Source of the DNA: Phenylobacterium sp.
GTDB taxonomy: Bacteria > Pseudomonadota > Alphaproteobacteria > Caulobacterales > Caulobacteraceae
Direction: 5' to 3'
Assembly (NCBI RefSeq): GCF_028290885.1
Contig: NZ_JAQGIZ010000250.1
Span: forward strand, 1-41,458
DNA length: 41,458 nt
Shown: positions 28,248 through 37,056 of the stretch, one piece after another
Numbering within the stretch: the stretch's first letter is position 1
Layout: every line of letters starts with the position of its first letter
Notes under the pieces: generated by a model
What the model was told of the DNA's origin: nothing
What the model saw: the letters and a program-made list of their open reading frames with translations, nothing else
Database searches by the model: none
Translations under genes and position numbers: made by a program

Positions 28248-30725
28248 TTACCTGCCATAGATTGGTCCGCCCAATGTGGCGAGCGTTAGGCGAACGGACA
28301 CTTCGTCGCTGGGGGCCAGCCGACCGATGATGGCGTCTTCGTGCCGATAGAAGACGTCCACGCGGATGCACTCATCCTTGTAGAAGACTCCGACGTCGCG
28401 GACCACCCAGGCGTGCTGGATGAGGTCGCGGTTGCCGTTGGCGCTGACGCCCCAGTGCTGGGTCAGGTTGATGTCGCCGCCGATGTCGGCGTTCTTGAGT
28501 GGTGTTCCGTTGATGCCCTGGTCGTCGGACAAGTAGCGAACGTAGCCCGAAGCCCACTTGCTGCTGATGTTGGCGCCGGCCTCGAGGCGGTGGACCGCCA
28601 GCGTGTCGGTGTCGAGCCGGGTGCGCGCGAAGACCGAGAAGCCCTTCCAGGGCTGGATGTCGCCCGCCAGGATCCAGTCCGACGCGCGGGTGGTGAGGCC
28701 GGAGCCCGCCGAGAACACCGTGTTCGGGCTGTCGCGGAAGCTGCGGCCGACCAGCAGGCTCGCGCGCCGGCCGTCATCCCACAGCACCGAGGCGCGGCCC
28801 CCCGCGTTGAGGCGCACACCGTCTTCATAGAGGTCATAGCCCGGGAACTTGTCGGCGCGGAACAGGGTGGTCTCGTCGAATTCGAAGGCGATGCTGTCCT
28901 CGTCCAGGTAGACCGGCTTGCCGGTCGTGGGGTCGTGACTGACCACGATCTGGTCCGCCTTGGGGGAGGCCGCCAGCTGCAGCAGGGGCTCCAGCACCAC
29001 GGTGGCGTCACGCCAGCGGCGATAGACCGGATAGGAGACGTCGGCGCCGGCGACGGCGAGCGCGCGGGACTGAAAACTGGAGCTGCTGGTGTTCCCGGTC
29101 CCCGTCCCGGTCGGCAGGTCGCTCAGGCTGTAGCCGTCGACACGCAGGTTCACGAAGGGCACGACCCGCAGCCCTGCCGTCGAGGTGAAGGTGCGCTGCC
29201 AGTCGGTCTCCGCGGTGACCCGACGGCTGTCGACGCCCGGCAGGTTCAGCGCCTGAGTGTCGGGCGACTGGGAGCGGGTCAGGGCCACGGCGCTGCCATT
29301 CACGCGCAGCCGGCCGCCGAACAGGTCGTCTGGGACCTCGAAGCGGGTGTCCACCAGCGGGGCCACCAGCGGGAAGGTGCGATTATTGTCGCCGGGCCTG
29401 AGGCCCTGGACGCTGAAGGCTGCGACGGAGGCGTAGGACTGCTGGTCCTGGCGGATTGCGTAGACCTGGCTGATCAGCCGGCGGTCGTCGGCCACATAGG
29501 GCCCGCGCGCCTCGTAGACGCGGCCGATGTCATACTTGTCGAAGAGCAGCGTGTCGGAGGTCCGCTCTGCGGTAAAGCCTGCGCTCCAGTGGTCGTCGAG
29601 CTGGAAGGCGCCGCGGCCCAGGATGTAGCTGCGGCTGGTGTCGTCGCCGATAGGGTTGCCGTTTCCGTCCACATCGCGTTCGTGGGTGTAGCCGAAGCGC
29701 AGGTCGATAATGCCGGAGTTGAAGCGCTGCCGGTACTCGCCGTTGAGGAACGGATTGACCTTGCTATTGATCTGCGGACTCAGGGTCAGGTCGGCCGAAG
29801 GGCTGATCACCAGCAGGTAGGGCTGCTCGTAGGAAAAGCCGCGACGAGTCGAGACCCCGATCCTGGGCGCCAGCAGGCCGGACTGGCGCTCGGCCGACGG
29901 GTCGGCATGCCAGAACACCGGCAGGTAGAGGATCGGCACGCCCAGTATGTGGACCTTGGCGTGGCGGTAGTAGATCACGTGGCGGATCTTGTCCTCGACC
30001 ACGCGGTCGGCGGTGATCGACCAGGTCGGGGTCTTGGGCGTGTCGCCGACGCAGATCGGGCAGGGCGTGTAGATCGCCTTGTTCAACTCCTGGATGTCGT
30101 CGGACCGGCGCACGGCGCTGGCGCCGGCGATCTCGATGTTCTGGTTCAGGCGCCGGTCGTGCATGCGCGCGGAGAAGGCCAGGGCCACGCCGGCCTGCAT
30201 CTTGTCGTCCAGGACCATCTGCTCGGCGTATTCGACCGTGCCGTCGTCGTGGATCACCTGGACGTGGCCGTAGGCGCGGATCACCCCCTGCGCCGGGGAT
30301 TCCCTGTCCTGCGGCGGGCGGGACTGGCCGGCCGGTGGCGGCGGAGCCTCCTTGTAGACCAGACGGTCGGCGCGAAGCGTGCGGTCCTCGTAGCGCACCT
30401 CGACGGAGCCTTCGGCGGTGGTGACGCCGTTTTTCTCGTCGCGGACGATCCGGTCGGCCTCCAGGTAGAGTTCGCCGGGCTTCAGGCCGTCGGTGTGGAC
30501 CGGCGCCGTGGCGCTGGGCCGCTGGGATGGCCGGAGGGGATTCTCGTTGAGGACCTGGCCACGCTCCTGCCGACCCTCGGGGCCTGAGCCTGGCGGACCG
30601 ACGTCGGCCGGCTGCGCCAGGACCGCGGCCGGCCAGAAGGCCGCGATCGCCGCGCCCGCGAGGAGCCCGCGCTTGACCGCACGACTTCGAGCGGTTGCGG
30701 ACAGCGTGCCCCGACGCGAACTCAT
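28248..30725 (-). CDS. lptD: LPS-assembly protein LptD
   Basis: An 825-residue outer-membrane beta-barrel that with LptE inserts lipopolysaccharide into the outer leaflet. A long signal peptide precedes a linker. An LptA-like OstA N-domain follows (YLEADRIVRDEKNGVTTAEG, then VRYEDRTLRADRLVYKE). The barrel runs to the end and contains the conserved IYTPCPICVGDTPKTPTWSI and the VPILYLPVFWHADPS motif. Cys residues in the CPIC stretch are candidates for the LptD disulfide. A GGAAGGGG ribosome site precedes the ATG at 30725. It lies 63 bases after lptG and precedes surA. Confidence 0.97.
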   Translation of the reverse strand: MSSRRGTLSATARSRAVKRGLLAGAAIAAFWPAAVLAQPADVGPPGSGPEGRQERGQVLNENPLRPSQRPSATAPVHTDGLKPGELYLEADRIVRDEKNGVTTAEGSVEVRYEDRTLRADRLVYKEAPPPPAGQSRPPQDRESPAQGVIRAYGHVQVIHDDGTVEYAEQMVLDDKMQAGVALAFSARMHDRRLNQNIEIAGASAVRRSDDIQELNKAIYTPCPICVGDTPKTPTWSITADRVVEDKIRHVIYYRHAKVHILGVPILYLPVFWHADPSAERQSGLLAPRIGVSTRRGFSYEQPYLLVISPSADLTLSPQINSKVNPFLNGEYRQRFNSGIIDLRFGYTHERDVDGNGNPIGDDTSRSYILGRGAFQLDDHWSAGFTAERTSDTLLFDKYDIGRVYEARGPYVADDRRLISQVYAIRQDQQSYASVAAFSVQGLRPGDNNRTFPLVAPLVDTRFEVPDDLFGGRLRVNGSAVALTRSQSPDTQALNLPGVDSRRVTAETDWQRTFTSTAGLRVVPFVNLRVDGYSLSDLPTGTGTGNTSSSSFQSRALAVAGADVSYPVYRRWRDATVVLEPLLQLAASPKADQIVVSHDPTTGKPVYLDEDSIAFEFDETTLFRADKFPGYDLYEDGVRLNAGGRASVLWDDGRRASLLVGRSFRDSPNTVFSAGSGLTTRASDWILAGDIQPWKGFSVFARTRLDTDTLAVHRLEAGANISSKWASGYVRYLSDDQGINGTPLKNADIGGDINLTQHWGVSANGNRDLIQHAWVVRDVGVFYKDECIRVDVFYRHEDAIIGRLAPSDEVSVRLTLATLGGPIYGR

Positions 30726-30788
30726 TTTCCCCTTCCGATCCTCTTCCCAACGCGCCTTGCCGCTTGCATAGCCGGGCAGGCGGAGGAT

Positions 30789-31889
30789 TCAACCGTCTTC
30801 GGTGTAGCAGAGCAGGGTCAGGCCAGACAGCAGCGCCACAACAGCCGGGGCCCAGGCCGCTGCGAACAGCGGGATGATGTCGGCCCGGCCGAGCGCTCCG
30901 GCGAACTTGTCGAAGAAAAACACCACGAAACCCATGGCGACGCCGGCCCCGGCGAGCCCGGCCAGGCCGCCCAGCCTGGCCAGTCTGAGCGAAAAGGCCG
31001 CGGCCAGGACGGCCATGGCGGTGAACAGCACCGGGGTCGCCAGCATCTGCTGGAATTTGAGTCGGTAGCCGGACGCCGAGAAACCCGCCTGCTCGGTGAG
31101 CCGGATGGCCGCCGGCAGCCGCCAGAAGGCGATGGTGTCGGGCGAGGCGAACCGCTCCACCGCAGCCTCCGAATCCAGCGTCGAGCGCAGCGACAGGCTG
31201 TCGGAGCGCACCGAGCTTTCGCCGGCCGAGGCCTCGCGGACGTCCTTGAGCTGCCAGAAGCCCGGTCTGAGCACCGCCTCGGCGGCCTCGAGCCGGCGCT
31301 TGAACTCCGGCTGGCCGGCCTTGTTCTTCTGGTAGATGAACAGCGAGACGCCGCGCAGCCGCACCTCGCCCTGCACCGTCTCGCGGGACTTGGCGTGGAT
31401 CACCATCTGGGTGTGCTCGTCGCCTTGCCGCAGCCAGATGTCCTTCGGCCTGTCGCCCAGGTAGTTGGACATGATCTTGGCCCTGTCGGCCTCGAAGCGG
31501 GCGCTGAGCGCCGCCGAGACCGGGTTGATGGCGGTGACCGCCAGCAGGCCCGCGATGAAGGCCGCGGCGGCCGCGGGGCTGATGAATCGCCAGGCCGAGA
31601 CGCCGGCCGCCCGCATCGCGACCAGCTCGCTGCGGCGGTTGAGGCCCACGAAAGCGCTCATCCCCCCGAACAGGAACACGAAGGGCAGCAGGATCTCGAT
31701 GACCGAGGGCGACTTGAGCAGCGTCAGGCCGAAGAGGTCCCCGGCGTTGACCTCGGCGCGCACGCCGATCGAGCGGGAGAGGTCGACGAACTGCACGAGC
31801 AGGATCACCGCGGAGATCACCGCCAGCGCCGCGCCGACCCCGCCGAGCGTGCGCGCCAGGACGTAGCGTTCGAGACGCGAAGCGCTCAT
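30789..31889 (-). CDS. lptG: LPS export ABC transporter permease LptG
   Basis: A 366-residue YjgP/YjgQ-family permease, which with LptF and the LptB ATPase extracts LPS from the inner membrane. It shows the N-terminal helix ALAVISAVILLVQFVDLSRS, IEILLPFVFLFGGMSAFVGL, and the NRRSELVAMRAAGVSAWRFI coupling-helix region. A large periplasmic beta-jellyroll domain separates the first three helices from the last three. The ATG overlaps the lptF stop by four bases (ATGA), so the two are translationally coupled. Confidence 0.96.
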   Translation of the reverse strand: MSASRLERYVLARTLGGVGAALAVISAVILLVQFVDLSRSIGVRAEVNAGDLFGLTLLKSPSVIEILLPFVFLFGGMSAFVGLNRRSELVAMRAAGVSAWRFISPAAAAAFIAGLLAVTAINPVSAALSARFEADRAKIMSNYLGDRPKDIWLRQGDEHTQMVIHAKSRETVQGEVRLRGVSLFIYQKNKAGQPEFKRRLEAAEAVLRPGFWQLKDVREASAGESSVRSDSLSLRSTLDSEAAVERFASPDTIAFWRLPAAIRLTEQAGFSASGYRLKFQQMLATPVLFTAMAVLAAAFSLRLARLGGLAGLAGAGVAMGFVVFFFDKFAGALGRADIIPLFAAAWAPAVVALLSGLTLLCYTEDG

Positions 31890-33022
31890 GCCGGCACGGC
31901 TGCGATGCGCGCCGGGCGGCGGCGGATGTCGATGAAGCGGCTGACCCGCTGGCGGAAGATGCCGCGCAGCGCAACCGCCGTGGTCGCCAGCGGGATCGCG
32001 TACTGCAGAATGTTCAGCCCGGCGTTGGCTTCGCTGGCGGACTGGGCCACGAAGCCCAGGATGCGGACCACCGCGGCGATCGCGCAGAAGATCGCGATCC
32101 GCCGGGCGTAACCCAGGCGCGAGAAGCCGCCGCCGATGATCGCCGACAGCGCCATGGCCATGAAGGCGATGTTGTAGAGCGGGGTGGCGATGCGCGCGTG
32201 GCCCTCGGCCAGCAGGCTCTTGCGGTTGCGCTGTTCCCAGCCCTGCTGCAGGTCGGGGAACAGGAGCTCGTGCAGGTAGCGGTCCGAGGGCTTGTAATGG
32301 ATCATCTCTTCGGGGTTGCTCAGCGAGCCGAGCTCGAAATCATATTGGAGGAACGTCAGGTAGTTCAGCACGCCGCGCGGCGAGAACTCCTGGGTCGAGC
32401 CGTCGCGCAGGACCAGCACCGAGTCGCCATGGCGGCTGGCCATGCGGCCGGAGTTGGCGATGTAGGTGGTGGCCGTGCCGTCCGGCTTCGTCTGGTGCAT
32501 GAAAAGGTTGTGCATATCTCCATTTCCGTCAACGCTTTGGGCGTAGACGGTCAAGCCGGGAACCGGCTCGGTGAACTCGCCCTCGCGCACCAGGGTGGCG
32601 GCCAGGTCGCTGCGCACCTTGAACAGCTCCTCCCGCAACGCGCGGTAGGCCAGGGGCTGCACCCAGAGGTTCATCACCAGCGCCAGGACGGCGATGGTGG
32701 CCGCCAGCCGCAAGGCCGGCGAGATCACCCGCCAGCGGCTCATCCCGCCGGCGAAGCAGACCACGATCTCCTGCTCGGTGTGCAGGCGGTTCAGCGCCAC
32801 CAGCGTGGCCACGAAGACGGCGATCGGCAGGATCATGTTGATCAACTGCGGCATGTAGAGGAGCGTGATCTTCAGGAAGACCAGCGCGCTTTGCCGCTGG
32901 TTGACGATCAGGTCGAGGCCCGAAAGGCTCTGACTCAGCAGGGCGAGCGCCGTCAGCGCCAGGGTGGCGAGCAGCATGGGGCCGAGCAGTTGGCGGAGCA
33001 GGTATCGGTCGATCAGGCGCAT
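31886..33022 (-). CDS. lptF: LPS export ABC transporter permease LptF
   Basis: A 378-residue permease, the first gene of the LPS-export operon. The start at 33022 (MRLIDRYLLRQLLGPMLLAT) matches the family N-terminus; an ATG 84 bases upstream would add residues absent from homologues and extend into the divergent pepA promoter. Membrane segments MLLATLALTALALLSQ and LPIAVFVATLVALNRL and the coupling-helix stretch HTEQEIVVCFAGGMSRWRV are present. A periplasmic jellyroll is in the middle and three helices end the protein. It is the LptG partner. Confidence 0.96.
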   Translation of the reverse strand: MRLIDRYLLRQLLGPMLLATLALTALALLSQSLSGLDLIVNQRQSALVFLKITLLYMPQLINMILPIAVFVATLVALNRLHTEQEIVVCFAGGMSRWRVISPALRLAATIAVLALVMNLWVQPLAYRALREELFKVRSDLAATLVREGEFTEPVPGLTVYAQSVDGNGDMHNLFMHQTKPDGTATTYIANSGRMASRHGDSVLVLRDGSTQEFSPRGVLNYLTFLQYDFELGSLSNPEEMIHYKPSDRYLHELLFPDLQQGWEQRNRKSLLAEGHARIATPLYNIAFMAMALSAIIGGGFSRLGYARRIAIFCAIAAVVRILGFVAQSASEANAGLNILQYAIPLATTAVALRGIFRQRVSRFIDIRRRPARIAAVPA

Positions 33023-33173
33023 CGGTAAGAAATAGGGCTCGCTCGGAGTTTTTGCCGCGCCCCCGCCGCGGAGCTGATCTAAACCATGCGTCGCCGTGTC
33101 AGACAACCGCCGGGGCCGCTCCGGACGGGGCGGTAGGATGCCGCGACCCCTTTTTCGCTATGAGAGACTTCGC

Positions 33174-34625
33174 ATGGATATCGAGTTCGTCGCCGCCGCC
33201 CAGGCCTTGCCGGCGAAGACCGCGCTGGCCCGCATCGTGTTCGAGGGCGCGGCCCTGGACGGACCACTGGGCCAGGCGGCCGCGGCCAGCCGGTTCACCG
33301 GCGGCAAGGGCCAGACCCTGGACGTGCTGGCGCCGGCCGGGACCGAGGCGGCGCGGCTGGTGCTGGTGGGCGTCGGCAAGCCGGACGGTTTCGACGCGCT
33401 CGGTGTCGAGCACGCGGCGGCCAGCGCCTACGGCGCGGTGAAGGCCTCGGGCCTCACGACGCTGCGCATCGAGCTGCCGGACGCCGGCCCGGAACTGGCG
33501 GCGCGGGCGGCGCTGGGCGTGCGGCTGGCGAGCTACCGGTTCGACAAGTACCGGACCAAGGAGCCGGCGGAGAAGAAGCCCTCCATCGTCAAGACCGAGG
33601 TCGTGGCCGGCGACAGCACGGCCGCGCTCGCCGCCTTCGCGCCGCTGGCGGCGCTGGCCGATGCGCTGAGCTTCACCCGCGACCTGGTCTCCGAGCCGGC
33701 CAACGTCCTCTATCCGGCCGAGTTCGCCCGCCGGGTGAAGGCCCTGGAGACCCTGGGCCTGGAGGTCGAGATCCTCGGCGAACCGGAGATGATGAAGCTC
33801 GGCATGGGGTCCTTGCTCGGCGTCGGCCAGGGCTCGATCCGCGAAAGCCAGCTGGCGATCCTGCGCTGGAACGGGGCGGCCGACAAAAAGGCCCAGCCGA
33901 TCGCCTTCGTCGGCAAGGGCGTCTGCTTCGACACCGGCGGCATCTCGATCAAGCCGGCCGACGGCATGGAAGACATGAAGTGGGACATGGCCGGGGCGGC
34001 CGCGGTGGCCGGCCTGATGCACGTGCTTGCCGGCCGCAAGGCCAAGGTCAACGCCGTGGGCATCCTGGGCCTGGTGGAGAACATGCCCGACGGCAACGCG
34101 CAGCGGCCCGGCGACGTGGTCACCTCCATGTCCGGCCAGACCATCGAGATCATCAACACCGACGCTGAGGGCCGCCTCGTGCTGGCCGACGCCGTCTGGT
34201 ACTGCCAGGACCGCTTCAAGCCGAAGTTCATGGTCGACCTGGCGACGCTGACCGGAGCGATCATCGTCGCGCTGGGGAACGACCTGGCCGGCTGCTACGC
34301 CAACGACGAGACGCTGGCGGCCAACCTGATCGCCGCCTCCAATACCGAGGGCGAGCCGCTGTGGCGGATGCCGCTGCCGGCGCAGTACGACAAGAACATC
34401 GACTCGATGATCGCCGATATGAAGAACACCGGTGGCCGGCCCGGCGGCTCGATCACCGCGGCCATGTTCATCCAGCGCTTCACCAACGGCGTGCCCTGGG
34501 CGCACCTCGACATCGCCTCCACCGCCTGGAAGAAGCCCTCGTCGGTCCCCACCATCCCGGACGGCGCCACCGGCTACGGCGTGCGCCTGCTGAACCGCAT
34601 GGTGGCGGAGAAGTACGAGGGCTGA
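33174..34625 (+). CDS. pepA: Leucyl aminopeptidase (M17)
   Basis: A 483-residue cytosolic aminopeptidase that forms a two-metal hexamer. The start at 33174 (MDIEFVAAAQALPAKTA) is preferred; an in-frame start 78 bases upstream would add an Arg-rich segment with no family counterpart. A GAGAGAC stretch precedes it. Active-site motifs are VGKGVCFDTGGISIKP, KWDMAGAAAVAG, and NTDAEGRLVLADAV (the M17 signature), with the bicarbonate-binding Arg in the last. It is divergent from lptF and is followed after one base by holC. Confidence 0.97.
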   Translation: MDIEFVAAAQALPAKTALARIVFEGAALDGPLGQAAAASRFTGGKGQTLDVLAPAGTEAARLVLVGVGKPDGFDALGVEHAAASAYGAVKASGLTTLRIELPDAGPELAARAALGVRLASYRFDKYRTKEPAEKKPSIVKTEVVAGDSTAALAAFAPLAALADALSFTRDLVSEPANVLYPAEFARRVKALETLGLEVEILGEPEMMKLGMGSLLGVGQGSIRESQLAILRWNGAADKKAQPIAFVGKGVCFDTGGISIKPADGMEDMKWDMAGAAAVAGLMHVLAGRKAKVNAVGILGLVENMPDGNAQRPGDVVTSMSGQTIEIINTDAEGRLVLADAVWYCQDRFKPKFMVDLATLTGAIIVALGNDLAGCYANDETLAANLIAASNTEGEPLWRMPLPAQYDKNIDSMIADMKNTGGRPGGSITAAMFIQRFTNGVPWAHLDIASTAWKKPSSVPTIPDGATGYGVRLLNRMVAEKYEG

Positions 34626-34626
34626 C

Positions 34627-35085
34627 GTGGCGGAGGCGGCGACCGAAGTCTGGTTCTACCACCTGGAGCGGACGGGGCTCGATCAGGCCCTGCCGGAACT
34701 GCTGGAGAAGACCCTGCAGCGCGGCTGGAAGGCGCTGGTCCGGGTGCGCGAGGCCGAGCAGCTGCAGCATCTCGACAGCTGGCTCTGGGCCTATCGCGAC
34801 GAGAGCTTCCTGCCGCATGCGCCGGACGACGAGCCGGGCGCGGCGCGCCAGCCGATCCTGCTGACCACCGGGTTCGAGAACGCCAACGGCGCGGACGCCC
34901 TCTTCCTGGTGGACGGGGCCGAGCCGGGGGAGCTTTCCGACTATGCGCGCTGCGTCGTGCTGTTCGACGGCGCGGACGCGGCGCAGCTGGCGGTGGCGCG
35001 GGCGCAATGGAGCGCGGCGAAGGCTACCGGCGTTTCGGTTTCCTACTGGAAGCAGCAGGCGCGCGGATGGGAGAAGCAGGCGTGA
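34627..35085 (+). CDS. holC: DNA polymerase III subunit chi
   Basis: A 152-residue chi subunit, which with psi links the clamp loader to SSB. It starts with a GTG one base after the pepA stop (TGAcGTG). The N-terminal VWFYHLERTGLDQALPELLE and KTLQRGWKALVRVREAEQLQ segments, LDSWLWAYRDESFLPHAP, and the later QPILLTTGFENANGADALFL match HolC. pepA-holC adjacency is common in proteobacteria. Its TGA overlaps the ATG of the next gene (TGATG). Confidence 0.93.
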   Translation: MAEAATEVWFYHLERTGLDQALPELLEKTLQRGWKALVRVREAEQLQHLDSWLWAYRDESFLPHAPDDEPGAARQPILLTTGFENANGADALFLVDGAEPGELSDYARCVVLFDGADAAQLAVARAQWSAAKATGVSVSYWKQQARGWEKQA

Positions 35086-35450
35086 TGAGGAAAGCCTGGC
35101 TTGGCGTGGCCCTGCTGCTGGCGGCCTGCGCGCCGAACTATCCAACGCGGGCGCCCCCGACTGCGGCTCCGACCCCGGCCCCGGTTCCGGCGCCGCCGCA
35201 AACCCCGCAACCGCCGCGCAGCCGCGCGCCCACGCCGCCGCCACGGGTGACGGTGAAGGACCAGTGCGGGGCGTCGGAGCTGCAGGGCCTGGTCGGCCGG
35301 CCACGGACTGAGATCCCGGTCCCCGTCGATCCGAATCGCCAGCGGGTGGCCTGCACGACCTGTCCGGTGACCCTCGACTACAGCCCCCAGCGCTTGAACT
35401 TCTTCTTCGATGCCGGGACGGGGATCATCAGGGAGATCCGCTGCGGTTAG
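35085..35450 (+). CDS. Lipoprotein with peptidase-inhibitor I78-like domain
   Basis: A 121-residue predicted lipoprotein. The start at 35085 overlaps the holC TGA (TGATG) and gives MRKAWLGVALLLAACAPNY with lipobox LAAC at residues 12-15. A Pro/Ala-rich linker (about 20-60) follows. The C-terminal domain, CGASELQGLVGRPRTEIPVP to IIREIRCG, resembles the I78 family of small serine-protease inhibitors, with Cys at both ends and the LQ-x-LVG core. An unusual ACTTCPVT insertion in the reactive-loop region distinguishes it from simple members. It is convergent with the glycosyltransferase (TTAG overlap of stops). Confidence 0.75.
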   Translation: MRKAWLGVALLLAACAPNYPTRAPPTAAPTPAPVPAPPQTPQPPRSRAPTPPPRVTVKDQCGASELQGLVGRPRTEIPVPVDPNRQRVACTTCPVTLDYSPQRLNFFFDAGTGIIREIRCG

Positions 35451-36679
35451 GCCGCTGGGATCTCCAGTCCGAATTCCTGAAGCAGCGCGAGCCAGGCGGC
35501 GCGGCCGTCGCGGCTGGCGAACTTCGCCACCGCCGTGGCGCGGGCGGCGGCGCGCAGCGGGGCCGAGGCCTCCGGGTCGCGACAGGCGGCGATCAGCGTG
35601 TCCGACAGCGCCGTGACGTCGAAGAACGGCAGCAGCCGGCCGTTGACCCCGTCCTCGATGGCGTCGTGCAGCGGAGGGGTGTCGGAGGCCACGACATAGC
35701 AGCCGCTGGCCATGGCCTCGACCAGCGACCAGGAGAGCACGAAGGGATAGGTGTAGTAGACGTGGGCCGTGGAGAGCCTGAGCGCCTGCAGCATGCGGGC
35801 GTGCGGCGTCTTGCCGAGGAAATGCAGCCGCGCCGGATCGAGGTCGAGCCCTTCGAAGGCGACCTCGCGCCAGGTGCGGCCGTCGGGCGCCGAGCCGCCG
35901 TAGGGGCGGGCGGTGTCCTGCCCGATCACCAGCACCTGGGCGTCCGGAACCTCCGCCATCAGCCGGGGCAGGGCGCGCGCGAAGATGTGCAGGCCCCTGA
36001 GCGGCTCCAGGTGGTTGTTGACGTGGGTGATCACCGGCGCCCCGGGAGCGATGACGCGGCCGTCGGCCAGGGCGAGGGGCTCGGCGGGGCCGGGCCGGAT
36101 CGCGTCCACGTCGACGCCTTCATGGATCACCCGCACGCGCGGCCGAAAGACCGGCGGCAGGACGGAGGCCTGGAACTCGGTGGGGGAGACGATCACGTCG
36201 GCGTCGGTGAAGGCGAGGGTCATGACCGCGTTCTTGGCCTTGCCCCGCAGGACCGCCTCCTCGGTGGTCTCGAAGAATTCGTTGTCGAAGTCGATGTCGA
36301 GGCCACGCCCGCGGTAGAAGAACTCCGCGAACATCACCCTGCGCGCGTCCGGCCACACCTCGTCGAGGAAGATGGTCTCGCCCCAGCCCGGGTGGCCGAC
36401 GATCACCGCCGGATCGAATCCTTCCGCCTTCAGGGCCTTGGCCATGCGCAGGGCCGCGGCCCCGCGGATCAGGTCGGCCTCGGCGCGGATAGCGAAGGGA
36501 AAGATGTCGGGCGTCGTGCCGCGGTCGAGGCCATAGCGGCCGATCGGCATGTTCGGCACGCCCGGCGCGCGGGACGCGCCGATGGCGGCGCAGGGCACGC
36601 CGCGGGCCATCAGCGTCTGGGCGAGGTCCCGGAACTGCGCCGGAAAGTTGTTGTGGACGAAGAGGACCCCTGCAGGCAT
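35447..36679 (-). CDS. Glycosyltransferase family 4 protein
   Basis: A 410-residue GT-B fold glycosyltransferase. The N-terminus is GVLFVHNNFPAQFRDLAQTL, an early FDPAVIVGHPGWGE follows, and the C-terminal domain has the family-4 pattern: VITHVNNHLEPLRGLHIFAR, RLHFLGKTPHARMLQALRLS and the retaining-enzyme signature VLSWSLVEAMASGCYVVASD with the EX7E-like Glu (LVEAMAS) and a second acidic site in AIEDGVNGRL. The acceptor and donor are unknown; polysaccharide or glycolipid synthesis is plausible. It stands alone, and its stop overlaps the convergent lipoprotein gene. Confidence 0.88.
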   Translation of the reverse strand: MPAGVLFVHNNFPAQFRDLAQTLMARGVPCAAIGASRAPGVPNMPIGRYGLDRGTTPDIFPFAIRAEADLIRGAAALRMAKALKAEGFDPAVIVGHPGWGETIFLDEVWPDARRVMFAEFFYRGRGLDIDFDNEFFETTEEAVLRGKAKNAVMTLAFTDADVIVSPTEFQASVLPPVFRPRVRVIHEGVDVDAIRPGPAEPLALADGRVIAPGAPVITHVNNHLEPLRGLHIFARALPRLMAEVPDAQVLVIGQDTARPYGGSAPDGRTWREVAFEGLDLDPARLHFLGKTPHARMLQALRLSTAHVYYTYPFVLSWSLVEAMASGCYVVASDTPPLHDAIEDGVNGRLLPFFDVTALSDTLIAACRDPEASAPLRAAARATAVAKFASRDGRAAWLALLQEFGLEIPAA

Positions 36680-36777
36680 GGCCGCCTTCTGCCTGCGCGC
36701 GGCGCGGCTGTCACCTGCCGCGCCGCGGGGATCGGTGCTTGGCCGGCGCCGGCTTCCCGGCTAATGGAGCCGTCGTT

Positions 36778-36862
36778 GCGGATGTGGCGGAACTGGTAGA
36801 CGCACTGGATTTAGGTTCCAGCGCCGCAAGGCGTGGAGGTTCGAGTCCTCTCATCCGCACCA
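36778..36862 (+). tRNA. tRNA-Leu (anticodon UAG)
   Basis: An 85-base class II tRNA with encoded CCA. The acceptor stem pairs GCGGATG (36778-36784) with CATCCGC (36852-36858), followed by discriminator A and CCA. The anticodon stem CTGGA/TCCAG frames the loop TTTAGGT with anticodon TAG at 36812-36814. A long variable arm (about GCGCCGCAAGGCGTG) and the T arm GAGGTTCGAGTCCTC complete the structure. It reads CUA, and probably other CUN, codons. Confidence 0.95.
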
Positions 36863-36973
36863 TCCTGCTTCGCCCTCTCGGGATTCGCAGGACGGGTCCC
36901 AGCGTTGGGTGCGAAGCCGGATGTCCTTCGAAGCCTTGGCGAAGAAGGACCGGCATGACATAACCCCCGCCCT

Positions 36974-37001
36974 CCGCCGAAGGCTCGGCGGCGTTTGTTT
37001 T
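36974..37001 (+). terminator. Intrinsic terminator downstream of tRNA-Leu
   Basis: A seven-base-pair hairpin, CCGCCGA (36974-36980), loop aggc, TCGGCGG (36985-36991), followed by cgtttgtttt. It lies 112 bases after the tRNA and about 56 bases before the trigger-factor start, in the orientation to end the tRNA transcript. A second inverted repeat (GTCCTTC at 36923-36929 and GAAGGAC at 36944-36950) precedes it. Confidence 0.65.
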
Positions 37002-37056
37002 CAATCCTGAAAGTGGCCGGGACGCGCCCGACGGCGCAGTGGCTGGAAGTTGAAGA

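Noticed and set aside
28341..30587. A 748-residue plus-strand open frame antisense to lptD
   Set aside because: Composition is Val/Gly/Ala/Asp/His repeats typical of antisense GC-rich frames, with no motifs or ribosome site; lptD is unambiguous.
36778..36862. tRNA-Leu as an integration site for a mobile element
   Set aside because: No integrase gene, no direct repeat of the tRNA 3' end and no compositional shift are seen around it.
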